The translations under genes and the position numbers were made by a program. The notes beneath the pieces are model-generated. The model saw only the letters and a program-made list of their open reading frames with translations, was not told the origin of the DNA and made no database searches. Below are positions 49,319 to 57,898 of a stretch of DNA of 64,000 bases, piece after piece (the first letter of the stretch is position 1; every line of letters begins with the position of its first letter). The stretch is from Brevibacillus reuszeri (GTDB lineage: Bacteria > Bacillota > Bacilli > Brevibacillales > Brevibacillaceae). The DNA is taken from NCBI RefSeq assembly GCF_002897295.1, contig NZ_BEXF01000021.1:46376-110375 (forward strand). Reading direction: 5' to 3'.

Positions 49319-51505
49319 ATGACGACCGTACAAATTTATCAGGTAACGGGAATGACATGTGCTGCCTGCGCCAATCGCATAGAGAAAAGATTGCAAAAAA
49401 CGGAGGGTGTAATCGAGGTTTCTGTCAATTTGACTACGAACAAAGCATGGGTGGCCTTTGATGGCGCGCAAATTAACGATCAAGCAATCATAGAAAAGAT
49501 TGAAAAATTAGGGTTTCAGGCAACCTTGAATACAGAAGAAGAACCTCATGCGGAAAAATCCGTCTTGCTGCAGCGGTTCATTTTGTCCGCAATCCTTACG
49601 TTCCCCCTGCTCTGGGCGATGGCTGCGCATTTTTCCTTTACCTCGTTTATTTGGGTGCCCGAGCTTTTTCTAAACCCCTTTTTCCAGCTTGCACTCGCTC
49701 TGCCCATTCAGCTTTTTATCGGACAATCCTTTTACATAGGGGCGTGGAATGCGCTTAAAAGCAAGACGGCAAACATGGATGTGCTGGTTGTGCTGAGCAC
49801 GTCCGCTGCTTTTTTGTACAGTCATTACCTGACCTTCAGGACGATCGGACAGTCTGTTCAGCATGTGACGCTGTACTACGAGTCTTGTGCGGTCATCTTT
49901 ACTTTTTTGCTACTCGGCAAATATTTAGAAGCGATGGCCAAGGACAGGACGAAAAACGCGATCAGGCAGCTTCATCAGCTCCAGCCTGAGGTCGCCAATG
50001 TTCTTCGCGGAGAGGAGCTTCGCCAGATTCCTGTTCGAGAGCTGGTTGTAGGCGATATTTTTATCGTCAAGGCAGGGGAGCGGATTCCGACGGACGGGGT
50101 TGTCCTCGAAGGACATGCGAGCATCGATCAGTCGATTTTCACAGGGGAGAGTCTTCCTGTTGAAAAATGGCGTGGGCATTCGGTCATCGGGGCGACAGTA
50201 AACCAAAGCGGCTGGCTCAAAGTACAAACAACCAAAGTCGGCATGGATACGGCTTTGACACAGGTGATAAAAACGGTGGAGGAAGCACAGCTTTCAAAAG
50301 CGCCCATCCAGCGGCTGGCAGATGAAATTACCGATATTTTTGTCCCGATCATCATCACGATTGCGCTCATTACTTTTGCTGCCTGGTACTATTTCTTTAC
50401 GGCACAAGCATTTGGCGAATCGCTGGAAAAGGCGATCGCAGTGCTCATCATTGCTTGTCCGTGTGCGCTTGGTCTTGCCACGCCGATGTCCATTCTGGTC
50501 GTTTCGGGACGGGCAGCTCAGCTCGGAATACTATTCAAGCAAGGAAAGTACCTGGAGACGCTGCAAAAGGTAGACACGGTGATTTTTGACAAGACGGGTA
50601 CGTTGACGCTCGGCAAGCATGAGGTCGTGGACATGGAGATACGTGGGTGGAAAAAGGAAGCGTTCCTGCGATTGGTGGCAGGGGCAGAGATGACCTCTGA
50701 ACATCCGTTGGCGGCCGCTGTCGTAGCTTTTGTCAGAGCACGTGGGATCAGCATACCGACAGCTTCATCCTTTACGTCCTATCCTGGTTATGGCGTCCAT
50801 GCAACGGTAGAGAGATATTCGATCCTGATCGGCTCACCCAAATTTTTGAGCGGCAAAAACGTGGATATCGCGTTTGCTACGGGAAAGATAGATGCTCATG
50901 CGGCACAAGGAAAAATGGTAACACTCGTATCGATAAACGAACAGTTAGCAGGCTACATGGTGTTGTCCGACAGGCTAAAAGAGGATGCGAGGTCCTCTGT
51001 ACAACGGTTAATTCGCATGGGAAAGGAAACGATCATGATTACTGGAGACAATCCGTTCACGGCCCACAGCATTGCCAGACAAGCAGGAATTGAGCACGTC
51101 TATGCAGGGATTTTGCCCTCACAAAAGGCAGAATTAATCAGGGGCTTGCAAGCAAAAGGGAAGAAGGTTGTCATGGTTGGTGATGGTGTAAACGACGCAC
51201 CTGCACTGATGGCGTCCAATATCGGAATTGCATTGGGAACGGGGGCAGAAATCTCCAAGGACTCTGCTGACATTTTGATCATGCATGGGGATGTAAAAGG
51301 AGTCGTGCATGCTTTTGCGTTAAGTCAAAAAGCAATGAAAAATATTAAGCAAAATCTGTTTTGGGCGCTATTTTATAATACGGTTGCGATACCAGCCACC
51401 ATGCTTGGCTTTCTGGAGCCGTGGCTTGCAGGGGTAGCAATGGCATTCAGCTCTGTCTCGGTGGTGCTGAATGCACTTCGGCTGCGTAACAGCAGGATGG
51501 AGTGA
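49319..51505 (+). CDS. copA: Cu(+)-translocating P-type ATPase
   Basis: A 728-residue heavy-metal ATPase. One N-terminal HMA domain with the metal motif C14-A-A-C17; the membrane CPC motif at 380-382; the phosphorylated D424 in FDKTGTLT; HP motif in EHPLAAAV near 461; GDGVND near 621. The last helices read NTVAIP and MAFSSVSVVLNALRL, the Cu+ transport signature, so it should export Cu(I). Many CopA have two HMA domains; here there is one. ATG after GAAGGGGAG. It is convergent with a CadC/ArsR-type gene. No CsoR site was recognised upstream. Confidence 0.9.
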   Translation: MTTVQIYQVTGMTCAACANRIEKRLQKTEGVIEVSVNLTTNKAWVAFDGAQINDQAIIEKIEKLGFQATLNTEEEPHAEKSVLLQRFILSAILTFPLLWAMAAHFSFTSFIWVPELFLNPFFQLALALPIQLFIGQSFYIGAWNALKSKTANMDVLVVLSTSAAFLYSHYLTFRTIGQSVQHVTLYYESCAVIFTFLLLGKYLEAMAKDRTKNAIRQLHQLQPEVANVLRGEELRQIPVRELVVGDIFIVKAGERIPTDGVVLEGHASIDQSIFTGESLPVEKWRGHSVIGATVNQSGWLKVQTTKVGMDTALTQVIKTVEEAQLSKAPIQRLADEITDIFVPIIITIALITFAAWYYFFTAQAFGESLEKAIAVLIIACPCALGLATPMSILVVSGRAAQLGILFKQGKYLETLQKVDTVIFDKTGTLTLGKHEVVDMEIRGWKKEAFLRLVAGAEMTSEHPLAAAVVAFVRARGISIPTASSFTSYPGYGVHATVERYSILIGSPKFLSGKNVDIAFATGKIDAHAAQGKMVTLVSINEQLAGYMVLSDRLKEDARSSVQRLIRMGKETIMITGDNPFTAHSIARQAGIEHVYAGILPSQKAELIRGLQAKGKKVVMVGDGVNDAPALMASNIGIALGTGAEISKDSADILIMHGDVKGVVHAFALSQKAMKNIKQNLFWALFYNTVAIPATMLGFLEPWLAGVAMAFSSVSVVLNALRLRNSRME

Positions 51506-51523
51506 CTACGCAAAAAGAAAAAA

Positions 51524-51544
51524 CCGAGCTATCAGGTAGCTCGG
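51524..51544 (-). terminator. Terminator of the ArsR/CadC gene (minus strand)
   Basis: CCGAGCTA (51524-51531), loop TCAGG, TAGCTCGG (51537-51544). On the minus strand the stem is followed by TTTTTTC. It overlaps the 3' end of the regulator's coding sequence (stop at 51532-51534). Confidence 0.75.
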
Positions 51545-51912
51545 ATCGGCGTTCGTTGTTCTTTGGCGTGCTCGACTCCTGCCGTAATCAGATGGCGAAC
51601 ATGGTCATCGTCTAGCGAGTAGAATACGAGCTTTCCTTCTTTGCGATACTTGGCGAGCCCCATGTTGCGCAACAACCGCAAATGGTGGGAGGTGTTGGCG
51701 ATCGAGCTGCCGATGATGTTGGCAATATCGCATACACAAAGCTCATCCTCCATGGACAGGATGTGAATGATTTTTGCGCGGGTATCGTCAGCCAACGCCT
51801 TGAAGATTTTCGCTACTCCCTCGGATTCGACTGCGAACGGCTTTAACCGGTTTACTTTTTCATCATCAAAACACTGAACTTCACAGACATCATCCCGCTG
51901 TTTTGGAGACAC
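51532..51912 (-). CDS. cadC: ArsR/SmtB family metal-sensing repressor (CadC-like)
   Basis: A 126-residue winged-helix repressor. The metal-binding ELCVCD motif of the DNA-recognition region (about residues 57-62) and an N-terminal Cys pair region (CEVQCFDDE, residues 10-18) correspond to the Cd/Pb site of CadC. The helix-turn-helix SSIANTSHHLRLLRNMG is near 69. Start GTG 51912 after AGAGGTGAT. It should release DNA upon binding Cd, Pb or Zn. An ArsR-type palindrome is found upstream of the Cd/Zn ATPase gene at 52590, the likely target. Confidence 0.87.
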   Translation of the reverse strand: MSPKQRDDVCEVQCFDDEKVNRLKPFAVESEGVAKIFKALADDTRAKIIHILSMEDELCVCDIANIIGSSIANTSHHLRLLRNMGLAKYRKEGKLVFYSLDDDHVRHLITAGVEHAKEQRTPIRAT

Positions 51913-52085
51913 CAGAAAATCACCTCTTGCTTACGCACAATGTCCTACTATTATAGTCATTCCTATGAAAAGTGGAAAGGAAAAAAGACATTTTGGTGGC
52001 AGTGTAGTGTCTCTCCTGCTTTTCGTGTAAGATGGATTTGACAAGCCTCGCCGAGCGGGTGAGTAACGAGTAGGGAGAGAGAGCA

Positions 52086-52373
52086 ATGAATGTACAGCAG
52101 AAATGCGCCAAGTGTCGTTCCACCAAAGTAGATTTTACTGAAATGATCAATCGCCGTTTATATATCATTATTTACGCAGCTGTCCTTCTGGTGCTGGCCT
52201 TGATCGGCATATCGTTACAAGGAACACCTGTGATCTACCTGTTCCTCGGACTGGCAGGTGCATTTGTACTCTTTGCGGTACGTCTTTCATTAGAGAAGCG
52301 TAAAGTAATCAAATGCGTTTGTCTGGATTGCGGAGAAAGCTGGCAAACGGCTCCTAATGTCGTAACCAAATAA
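52086..52373 (+). CDS. Small membrane protein with two Cys pairs
   Basis: A 95-residue protein of unknown function. CAKC (residues 7-10) and CLDCGESW (about 79-86) frame two membrane helices (about 28-44 and 49-65), so both Cys pairs lie on the same side and could bind one zinc ion. ATG 52086 follows GGGAGAGAG. It stands between the cadC-like and cadA-like genes and has its own terminator. A role in metal handling is only a guess from place. Confidence 0.65.
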   Translation: MNVQQKCAKCRSTKVDFTEMINRRLYIIIYAAVLLVLALIGISLQGTPVIYLFLGLAGAFVLFAVRLSLEKRKVIKCVCLDCGESWQTAPNVVTK

Positions 52374-52393
52374 AAAAGTGCAGTGATTTGCAG

Positions 52394-52425
52394 GAGGCTC
52401 CCGGTGTATGGGGAGTCTCTTTTTT
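52394..52425 (+). terminator. Terminator after the small membrane protein gene
   Basis: GAGGCTCCC (52394-52402) pairs with GGGGAGTCTC (52410-52419), with one mismatch, and six T follow. Confidence 0.7.
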
Positions 52426-52479
52426 CGTTTTTAAGACCGACAAGTTTCAAAAAAATAGGCAAAATACTCCAAATGATTC

Positions 52480-52508
52480 TTGAACGTAAAACTGTGTTAG
52501 GATAATAT
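52480..52508 (+). promoter_or_regulatory. Sigma-A promoter of the Cd/Zn ATPase gene
   Basis: TTGAAC (52480-52485), 17 bp, TAATAT (52503-52508). The start point would be near 52515, at the edge of the ArsR-type operator. Confidence 0.6.
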
Positions 52509-52516
52509 AATAATTA

Positions 52517-52534
52517 AATATTCATTTGAATGTT
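52517..52534 (+). promoter_or_regulatory. ArsR/SmtB-type operator
   Basis: AATATTCATTTGAATGTT contains ATTCA-TT-TGAAT, the core inverted repeat of ArsR/SmtB operators, with AA/TT at the ends. It overlaps the expected start of the cadA-like transcript, as in other CadC- or CzrA-controlled promoters. Confidence 0.7.
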
Positions 52535-52589
52535 CATAAAATGTATGGTGCTTGGGTAAAATAGATGTTTGGAAAATAGGTGATAGCAG

Positions 52590-54821
52590 ATGTCAGATGA
52601 ACAAAAGAAGGACGCTTGCTGCTCAGATCATCAGCATTGTAGTTCAGAGCATGGTAGCTCAGGTAAAATTTTGCCGCTGCTCGGCAATGTGGCTGCTGCA
52701 GGGGATGGCGCAAGCCTGATTTCCTCACAAGCGGTTGTTTACCGGGTTCATGGGATGGATTGCAGCTCGTGCGCCAAATCATTGGAAAAGCACATGAAAT
52801 CATTGCCTGCTGTAAAGGATGTCGTTGTCAATTTTTCCACGGGGAAAATGCAGCTCGTACAAGAAGGGCTGGCAGACGAGGCAATCGTGAAGGAAGTAGC
52901 CAAGGCCGGCTATACAGCAATGCCGCTTTCGAAGCGGGCAAATAAACAGGCGCAACCCTCTGATCGGACAGGAGAGCGTCTGACGATCATTTCAGGTGTG
53001 CTGCTGGTATTAGGTTTTCTCGGTTCCTATACAAGTGTATCTCCTTTGCTTATTACGATCTTGTATGCACTTGCCATCATCACTGGTGGCTACAGACCAG
53101 CTCGCAGTGCGTTTTACGCGATCAAGAGCAGATCGCTCGACATGAACGTACTGATGTCAGTCGCTGCGATTGGAGCGGCATTGATTGGCGAGTGGCTAGA
53201 AGGAGCAACCGTTGTCTGGCTGTTCTCAATCGGGAATTTGCTGCAAACCAAATCGATTGAGAAGACACGGGACTCTATCCGCAACCTGATGGATCTGGCA
53301 CCTCCTGAAGCATGGGTGAAGCAGGGCGAGTCACTTTCACGGGTACCTGTTGAGGACATCGGCCTGGGTGCAGTGATCGTAGTCAAGCCAGGGGAGAAAA
53401 TTCCATTGGACGGAATCATTGTCCAAGGGACGGGAAGTGTCAATCAAGCTCCGATTACAGGTGAGTCCATCCCTGTAGATAAGCTTGTTGGCGATTCCGT
53501 TTTTGCGGGAAGTGTCAACGAAAACGGCTCGCTGGAAATCAAGGTCACCAAGCTGGTAGAAGATACAGCGATTGCGCGGATTATTCATCTGGTGGAGGAA
53601 GCACAGGAGAAAAAAGCGCCTACACAAGCCTTTGTAGATAAATTTGCTGCGATCTATACACCGGTCGTCCTGATTTTGGCACTTGCGGTGATTGTGATTC
53701 CACCGCTTTTTGCCTGGGGGACATGGGGAGAATGGTTCTACAAAGGCTTGGAGCTTCTGGTGGTTGCCTGCCCGTGCGCTTTGGTGATTTCGACTCCGGT
53801 AGCAATCGTATCTGCAATCGGCAATGCAGCACGCAACGGCGTATTGATCAAAGGCGGTACATTTTTGGAGCGTGCTGGAGTCATTAGCGCGATCGCTTTT
53901 GATAAAACCGGTACGCTCACAGAAGGCAAGCCGCAGGTCGCACAGGTTATGGAAGTGCAAGGGAGCGAGGCAGAGGTACTCGCGATCGCAAAAACGATTG
54001 AGGAGCGCTCCAGCCATCCGATTGCACAGGCAATTATTCAATACGCCAATGCCAATAATATCACAGCTCTCGCAGGCGAAGATTTTCAGGCGATTGTCGG
54101 AAAAGGCGCCGAGGCTACGATCAACAGCCAAAAATACTATGCGGGTAAGCCTGCCTTGTTCGAAGAGCTGGGGGTAGACCTCACCGCCTATCAAGAAAAG
54201 ATTCAAGCACTGCAAAGCGAAGGAAATACACTAGTCATTGTCGGGACCTCTCAGGCTATCCTCGGAATGATTGCCGTAGCTGATACGATCAGGGAAATCA
54301 CAGTCGGCGCTATCAGCAAGATAAAAGCAGCGGGGATAAACGAGATCGTGATGCTGACGGGTGATAATAGCGGTACTGCCGAAAAGGTGGCGAAGCAGAC
54401 CGGAGTCAGTCGCTATTTTGCCGAGCTGATGCCACAAGACAAGGTAGAAGCAGTCAAGGCTCTGCAAAAAGAGGGCAAAGTCGTAGCGATGGTGGGCGAC
54501 GGAATTAATGACGCGCCTGCATTGGCGACTGCTGATCTGGGGATTGCCATGGGAGGCGCAGGTACCGATACGGCGATGGAGACTGCTGACATCGTGCTGA
54601 TGGCAGACAATCTGGAAAAGCTGCCGCATACGGTAAACATCAGCCGCAAAGCACTGCAAATTATTAAGCAAAACATCTGGTTCTCCATTATCATCAAGCT
54701 AGTGGCGCTCGTCTTGATTTTTCCGGGCTGGCTCACCTTGTGGCTGGCGGTATTGAGTGACACTGGAGCAGCGTTGATCGTGATTTTAAACAGTATGCGT
54801 CTATTGCGAATGAAGCCATAA
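52590..54821 (+). CDS. cadA: Cd(2+)/Zn(2+)-exporting P-type ATPase
   Basis: A 743-residue heavy-metal ATPase. A Cys/His-rich N-terminus (CCSDHQHCSSEHGSS) precedes one HMA domain with C58-S-S-C61. The membrane motif is C394-P-C396, the phosphorylated residue D438 in FDKTGTLT, HP in SSHPIAQAI near 474, and GDGIND near 640. The last helix has LVLIFPGWLTLWLAVLSDTGA, where the Asp marks Zn/Cd/Pb pumps. It should export divalent Cd, Zn and Pb. An ArsR-type operator lies at its promoter, and the likely repressor gene is 0.7 kb upstream on the other strand. Confidence 0.92.
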   Translation: MSDEQKKDACCSDHQHCSSEHGSSGKILPLLGNVAAAGDGASLISSQAVVYRVHGMDCSSCAKSLEKHMKSLPAVKDVVVNFSTGKMQLVQEGLADEAIVKEVAKAGYTAMPLSKRANKQAQPSDRTGERLTIISGVLLVLGFLGSYTSVSPLLITILYALAIITGGYRPARSAFYAIKSRSLDMNVLMSVAAIGAALIGEWLEGATVVWLFSIGNLLQTKSIEKTRDSIRNLMDLAPPEAWVKQGESLSRVPVEDIGLGAVIVVKPGEKIPLDGIIVQGTGSVNQAPITGESIPVDKLVGDSVFAGSVNENGSLEIKVTKLVEDTAIARIIHLVEEAQEKKAPTQAFVDKFAAIYTPVVLILALAVIVIPPLFAWGTWGEWFYKGLELLVVACPCALVISTPVAIVSAIGNAARNGVLIKGGTFLERAGVISAIAFDKTGTLTEGKPQVAQVMEVQGSEAEVLAIAKTIEERSSHPIAQAIIQYANANNITALAGEDFQAIVGKGAEATINSQKYYAGKPALFEELGVDLTAYQEKIQALQSEGNTLVIVGTSQAILGMIAVADTIREITVGAISKIKAAGINEIVMLTGDNSGTAEKVAKQTGVSRYFAELMPQDKVEAVKALQKEGKVVAMVGDGINDAPALATADLGIAMGGAGTDTAMETADIVLMADNLEKLPHTVNISRKALQIIKQNIWFSIIIKLVALVLIFPGWLTLWLAVLSDTGAALIVILNSMRLLRMKP

Positions 54822-54840
54822 TGTCAGATGAAAAGTACGA

Positions 54841-54872
54841 GGAGCCGAGGGCATGTCCCTGCGGCTCTTTTT
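54841..54872 (+). terminator. Terminator of the Cd/Zn ATPase gene
   Basis: GAGCCG (54842-54847) and CGGCTC (54862-54867), extended by AGGG/CCCT inside, then TTTTT. The rest of the gap up to 55088 is AT-rich with a TTGACA at 55016-55021 but no clear -10 partner. Confidence 0.8.
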
Positions 54873-55088
54873 GTTTTATCCAAAGAAGAGAACGGTATTT
54901 TCTCACATTTCAAAATTACCTGTAGCTATTTGAAGAGGTGGATTATATAATAATTTTCACGACCGTTATTAGTCCGTAAATAGAGCAAACAGTTCAAGGA
55001 TGCATACAACGGTTTTTGACAAAGGTGTAAGCGCATTCAGGTTCTTCGAGTCGTAGTGGTTTAGACAATCATGAGTGGGGGATTGCGT

Positions 55089-56309
55089 GTGGAAGCTGCA
55101 GGAGTACTGGGGAAAAAGAAATACTTGTTGTTCGCGCTGCTTTTTCTGGGATGGATCATTGATTCGCTAGGGCTGTTTGGCATGAATATTGTCATCATCC
55201 CGATCAGCAAGGAGCTCCATTTGGATGAATCACAAACAGGCATGATTTTGAGCAGCTTCTTTTTGAGTAGTGCGCTCATGACGCTGGTTGCGGGATGGGT
55301 GTCGGATCGATTCGGCTCCAGAAAAATTGTCATTGCCTCGATTTTCATTTTCTCGTTATTTTCTTTGTTCACAGGCATGATCTGGTCATTCGCTTCGCTG
55401 ATTCTCGCGCGGCTGTTGGTCGGGCTTGCCGATGGCTGCTTGCCAACAGCGAGTGCAGTGGCGATTACTGAGATTTTTCCGAAACAAGAGCGAGCGCGGG
55501 CAAAAGCATTTCTGCTGTCTGCCCAAATGATCGGTGCTACTCTGGCATCCATCATCGCAGCAGCCATTGCCGTCTATATGGGCTGGAGAGGTATTTTCTA
55601 TATCACAGGTGGAGTAGGGATTGTCGTAGCTCTGTTGCTGGGCATTTACTATCGTCCACCGAGTAATACAGCGAGTGCAAATGAGCAGCAGGCAGGCAAG
55701 AAGCTAGCACTTGGCAGCTTGTTTTCCAACAGACTGCTGTGGACTCTCGTGATCATTTATTTTGGAGCTAGTCTCGTTAACTGGGGCTCCTCCTCATGGA
55801 TTCCGTCTTATTTGGAAAAGGTTCGTCATTTGGATCTGATGTCACTCGGAACGCTCTCGATGATTCCAAATACGTGCGGGCTTCTTGCATCACTTTTTAC
55901 GGGCTGGATGCTCGACAAGAAATGGTCAGGGCGTGAAAAGCAGGTGATTATTGGCGGGGCTATCTTAGCAGGCATCTGCTTGTATCTCATGTTCAATGCG
56001 CCATCGATTATGACGATGGTAACGTACCAGGCTCTGTTTTCGATTGGTATCATGTCGGCCATTATGGCAATCCTGACACTGCCGCTCAAAGTAGTTGCAC
56101 CTGATATCGTCGGCTCGTTTATGGGAATTCTGTATTTTCTTGGAGCAATCGCGGGAACGCTTGCTCCTACGATAATGGGCTTTCTGATCACGATGTTTGG
56201 GGGCTCGTACGCAGCTGCCTTCTGGTTCCTCATCGCCATGCTGATCCTACCGATCGTCGGTGCCATTACCCTCAAAACAACAGACAAATCGCAAACAGTT
56301 GCACAGTAA
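55089..56309 (+). CDS. MFS transporter (anion:cation symporter-like)
   Basis: A 406-residue transporter with about 12 helices. The loop GWVSDRFGSRKIVIAS after helix 2 and the pattern RLLVGLADGCLPTASAVAITE resemble the ACS/NarK-like groups of importers for organic anions. GTG 55089 lies 7 bp after GGGGGA; ATG 55071 in the same frame is an alternative. It is followed after 25 bp by an M20 amidohydrolase, so it probably imports the amide or acyl-amino acid that this enzyme splits. Confidence 0.85.
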   Translation: MEAAGVLGKKKYLLFALLFLGWIIDSLGLFGMNIVIIPISKELHLDESQTGMILSSFFLSSALMTLVAGWVSDRFGSRKIVIASIFIFSLFSLFTGMIWSFASLILARLLVGLADGCLPTASAVAITEIFPKQERARAKAFLLSAQMIGATLASIIAAAIAVYMGWRGIFYITGGVGIVVALLLGIYYRPPSNTASANEQQAGKKLALGSLFSNRLLWTLVIIYFGASLVNWGSSSWIPSYLEKVRHLDLMSLGTLSMIPNTCGLLASLFTGWMLDKKWSGREKQVIIGGAILAGICLYLMFNAPSIMTMVTYQALFSIGIMSAIMAILTLPLKVVAPDIVGSFMGILYFLGAIAGTLAPTIMGFLITMFGGSYAAAFWFLIAMLILPIVGAITLKTTDKSQTVAQ

Positions 56310-56334
56310 CAGCAAATAGAGAGGAGACTTTGTC

Positions 56335-57750
56335 ATGATAGGGATGGTCAAGCTTGCAGAAATCATTGAACAGAAGAGAGAACTGCTTATTTCGGTAAGC
56401 GATCAAATCTGGGACTATGCGGAGACTGGTTTTGAAGAATACCGATCCGCTGATTTGCTTTGCACGACATTAGAAAAGGAAGGGTTCGCTGTAGAAAGAG
56501 GAGTAGGCGGCATTCAGACGGCATTCATCGGTAGTTATGGCAGCGGTTCACCTGTCGTTGCGATCATGGGAGAGTTTGATGCGCTTTCAGGCATGAGCCA
56601 GCAAGGCGGCGTGGCTAGTCCGACTCCCCTCGCAAAAGAAGGAAACGGACATGGATGCGGTCATAACCTACTCGGTACAGGTGCTCTTGCGGCGGCGATT
56701 GCCCTGCGCAATCAGATGATCGAACACAATCTGCCAGGAACGATTCGCTACTACGGGTGTCCGGGCGAAGAGATTGGTTCGGGAAAGACGTTCATGGTAC
56801 GAGCGGGATTATTTGATGACGTGGATTTTGCACTTTGCTGGCACCCGTCGACGCAAAACTCGGTCATGTCTACGAGTTCCCTGGCTTGCTACGAAGTGAC
56901 CTTTAAGTTCACCGGAAAAAGCTCACATGCCGCCGCAAGTCCGCAACTGGGACGGAGCGCATTGGATGCAGTCGAATTGATGAATGTCGGGGTCAACTAT
57001 TTGCGTGAGCATATCATTTCGGATGCGCGTGTGCACTACGCGGTTACGAATACGGGCGGAATATCCCCCAATGTTGTACAGGCAACAGGTGAAGTACTGT
57101 ACCTGATTCGTGCTCCACTCGTTTCACAAACGGAGGAAATTTATCAGCGCATTTGTAATGTTGCGAGAGGTGCGGCATTGATGACAGGAACAGAGGTAGA
57201 GATTCAATTCATCTCGGCTCTATCGAATCTCGTTCCGAATACTACGCTGGAAACCATCATGCACAAAAGCTTTTCACAGCTCGGCGTCCCAATTCATAAC
57301 GAGCAAGAAATACAGTTCGCCAGCCAAATCCGTGCGACACTCTCTCCCGAAGACAAAGCGGAGGATATCCGTTTTGACAAAGAACTGGCGGGAAAAGAGC
57401 TCTCAGACAAGCTCAATCCGTACCGTGAATCGGCTGTCATCCTGCCTGGCTCTACCGATGTTGGCGATGTGAGCTGGGTCGTGCCGACAGCGCAATGCAT
57501 GACGGCCTGTGAAGCATTGGGTACACCTTTTCACTCCTGGCAGATGGTCGCTCAGGGTATGACCTCTATCGCGCACAAAGGAATGCTGCATGCTGGAAAA
57601 GTAATGGCCGCTACCGCGTGGGAGGTCATGCAGAAGCCTGAGATAATTGCCAAGGCCAAGGCCGAATTAAAAGAAAGACTGAACGGGGAAGTTTATCGCT
57701 GTCCGATCCCACCAGAAGTCACTCATTATGAGGTCGTTAAGAAAAATTAA
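56335..57750 (+). CDS. M20 family amidohydrolase, AbgB-like
   Basis: A 471-residue metallo-amidohydrolase. Metal ligands are visible in GEFDALSG (about 80), GHGCGHNLLG (about 104-113), GCPGEEIGSGK (about 142-152) and a late His in LGTPFHSWQM (about 400). The dimerisation domain has FTGKSSHAAASPQLGRSALDAVELM. The length and blocks match AbgB (p-aminobenzoyl-glutamate hydrolase subunit B) and its relatives; the partner AbgA is absent, so another acyl-amino acid or amide may be the substrate. ATG 56335 after GAGAGGAG. Confidence 0.85.
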   Translation: MIGMVKLAEIIEQKRELLISVSDQIWDYAETGFEEYRSADLLCTTLEKEGFAVERGVGGIQTAFIGSYGSGSPVVAIMGEFDALSGMSQQGGVASPTPLAKEGNGHGCGHNLLGTGALAAAIALRNQMIEHNLPGTIRYYGCPGEEIGSGKTFMVRAGLFDDVDFALCWHPSTQNSVMSTSSLACYEVTFKFTGKSSHAAASPQLGRSALDAVELMNVGVNYLREHIISDARVHYAVTNTGGISPNVVQATGEVLYLIRAPLVSQTEEIYQRICNVARGAALMTGTEVEIQFISALSNLVPNTTLETIMHKSFSQLGVPIHNEQEIQFASQIRATLSPEDKAEDIRFDKELAGKELSDKLNPYRESAVILPGSTDVGDVSWVVPTAQCMTACEALGTPFHSWQMVAQGMTSIAHKGMLHAGKVMAATAWEVMQKPEIIAKAKAELKERLNGEVYRCPIPPEVTHYEVVKKN

Positions 57751-57759
57751 CTTCGCACG

Positions 57760-57790
57760 AAAAGCAGCGTCCAAAGGCGTTGCTTTTTTG
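57760..57790 (+). terminator. Terminator after the M20 gene
   Basis: AAAGCAGCG (57761-57769) and GCGTTGCTTT (57777-57786) pair with one bulge around a short loop, and T's continue to 57789. Confidence 0.65.
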
Positions 57791-57898
57791 CCGTTTATTT
57801 GGATAAAGCGGGATAGGCATACTGCTGTTGAAGGCGGGGGATAAACATGATTAAATGAGAGAACTAATACTAGTTGATTGTGAAAGGGGAGAGCGGTC

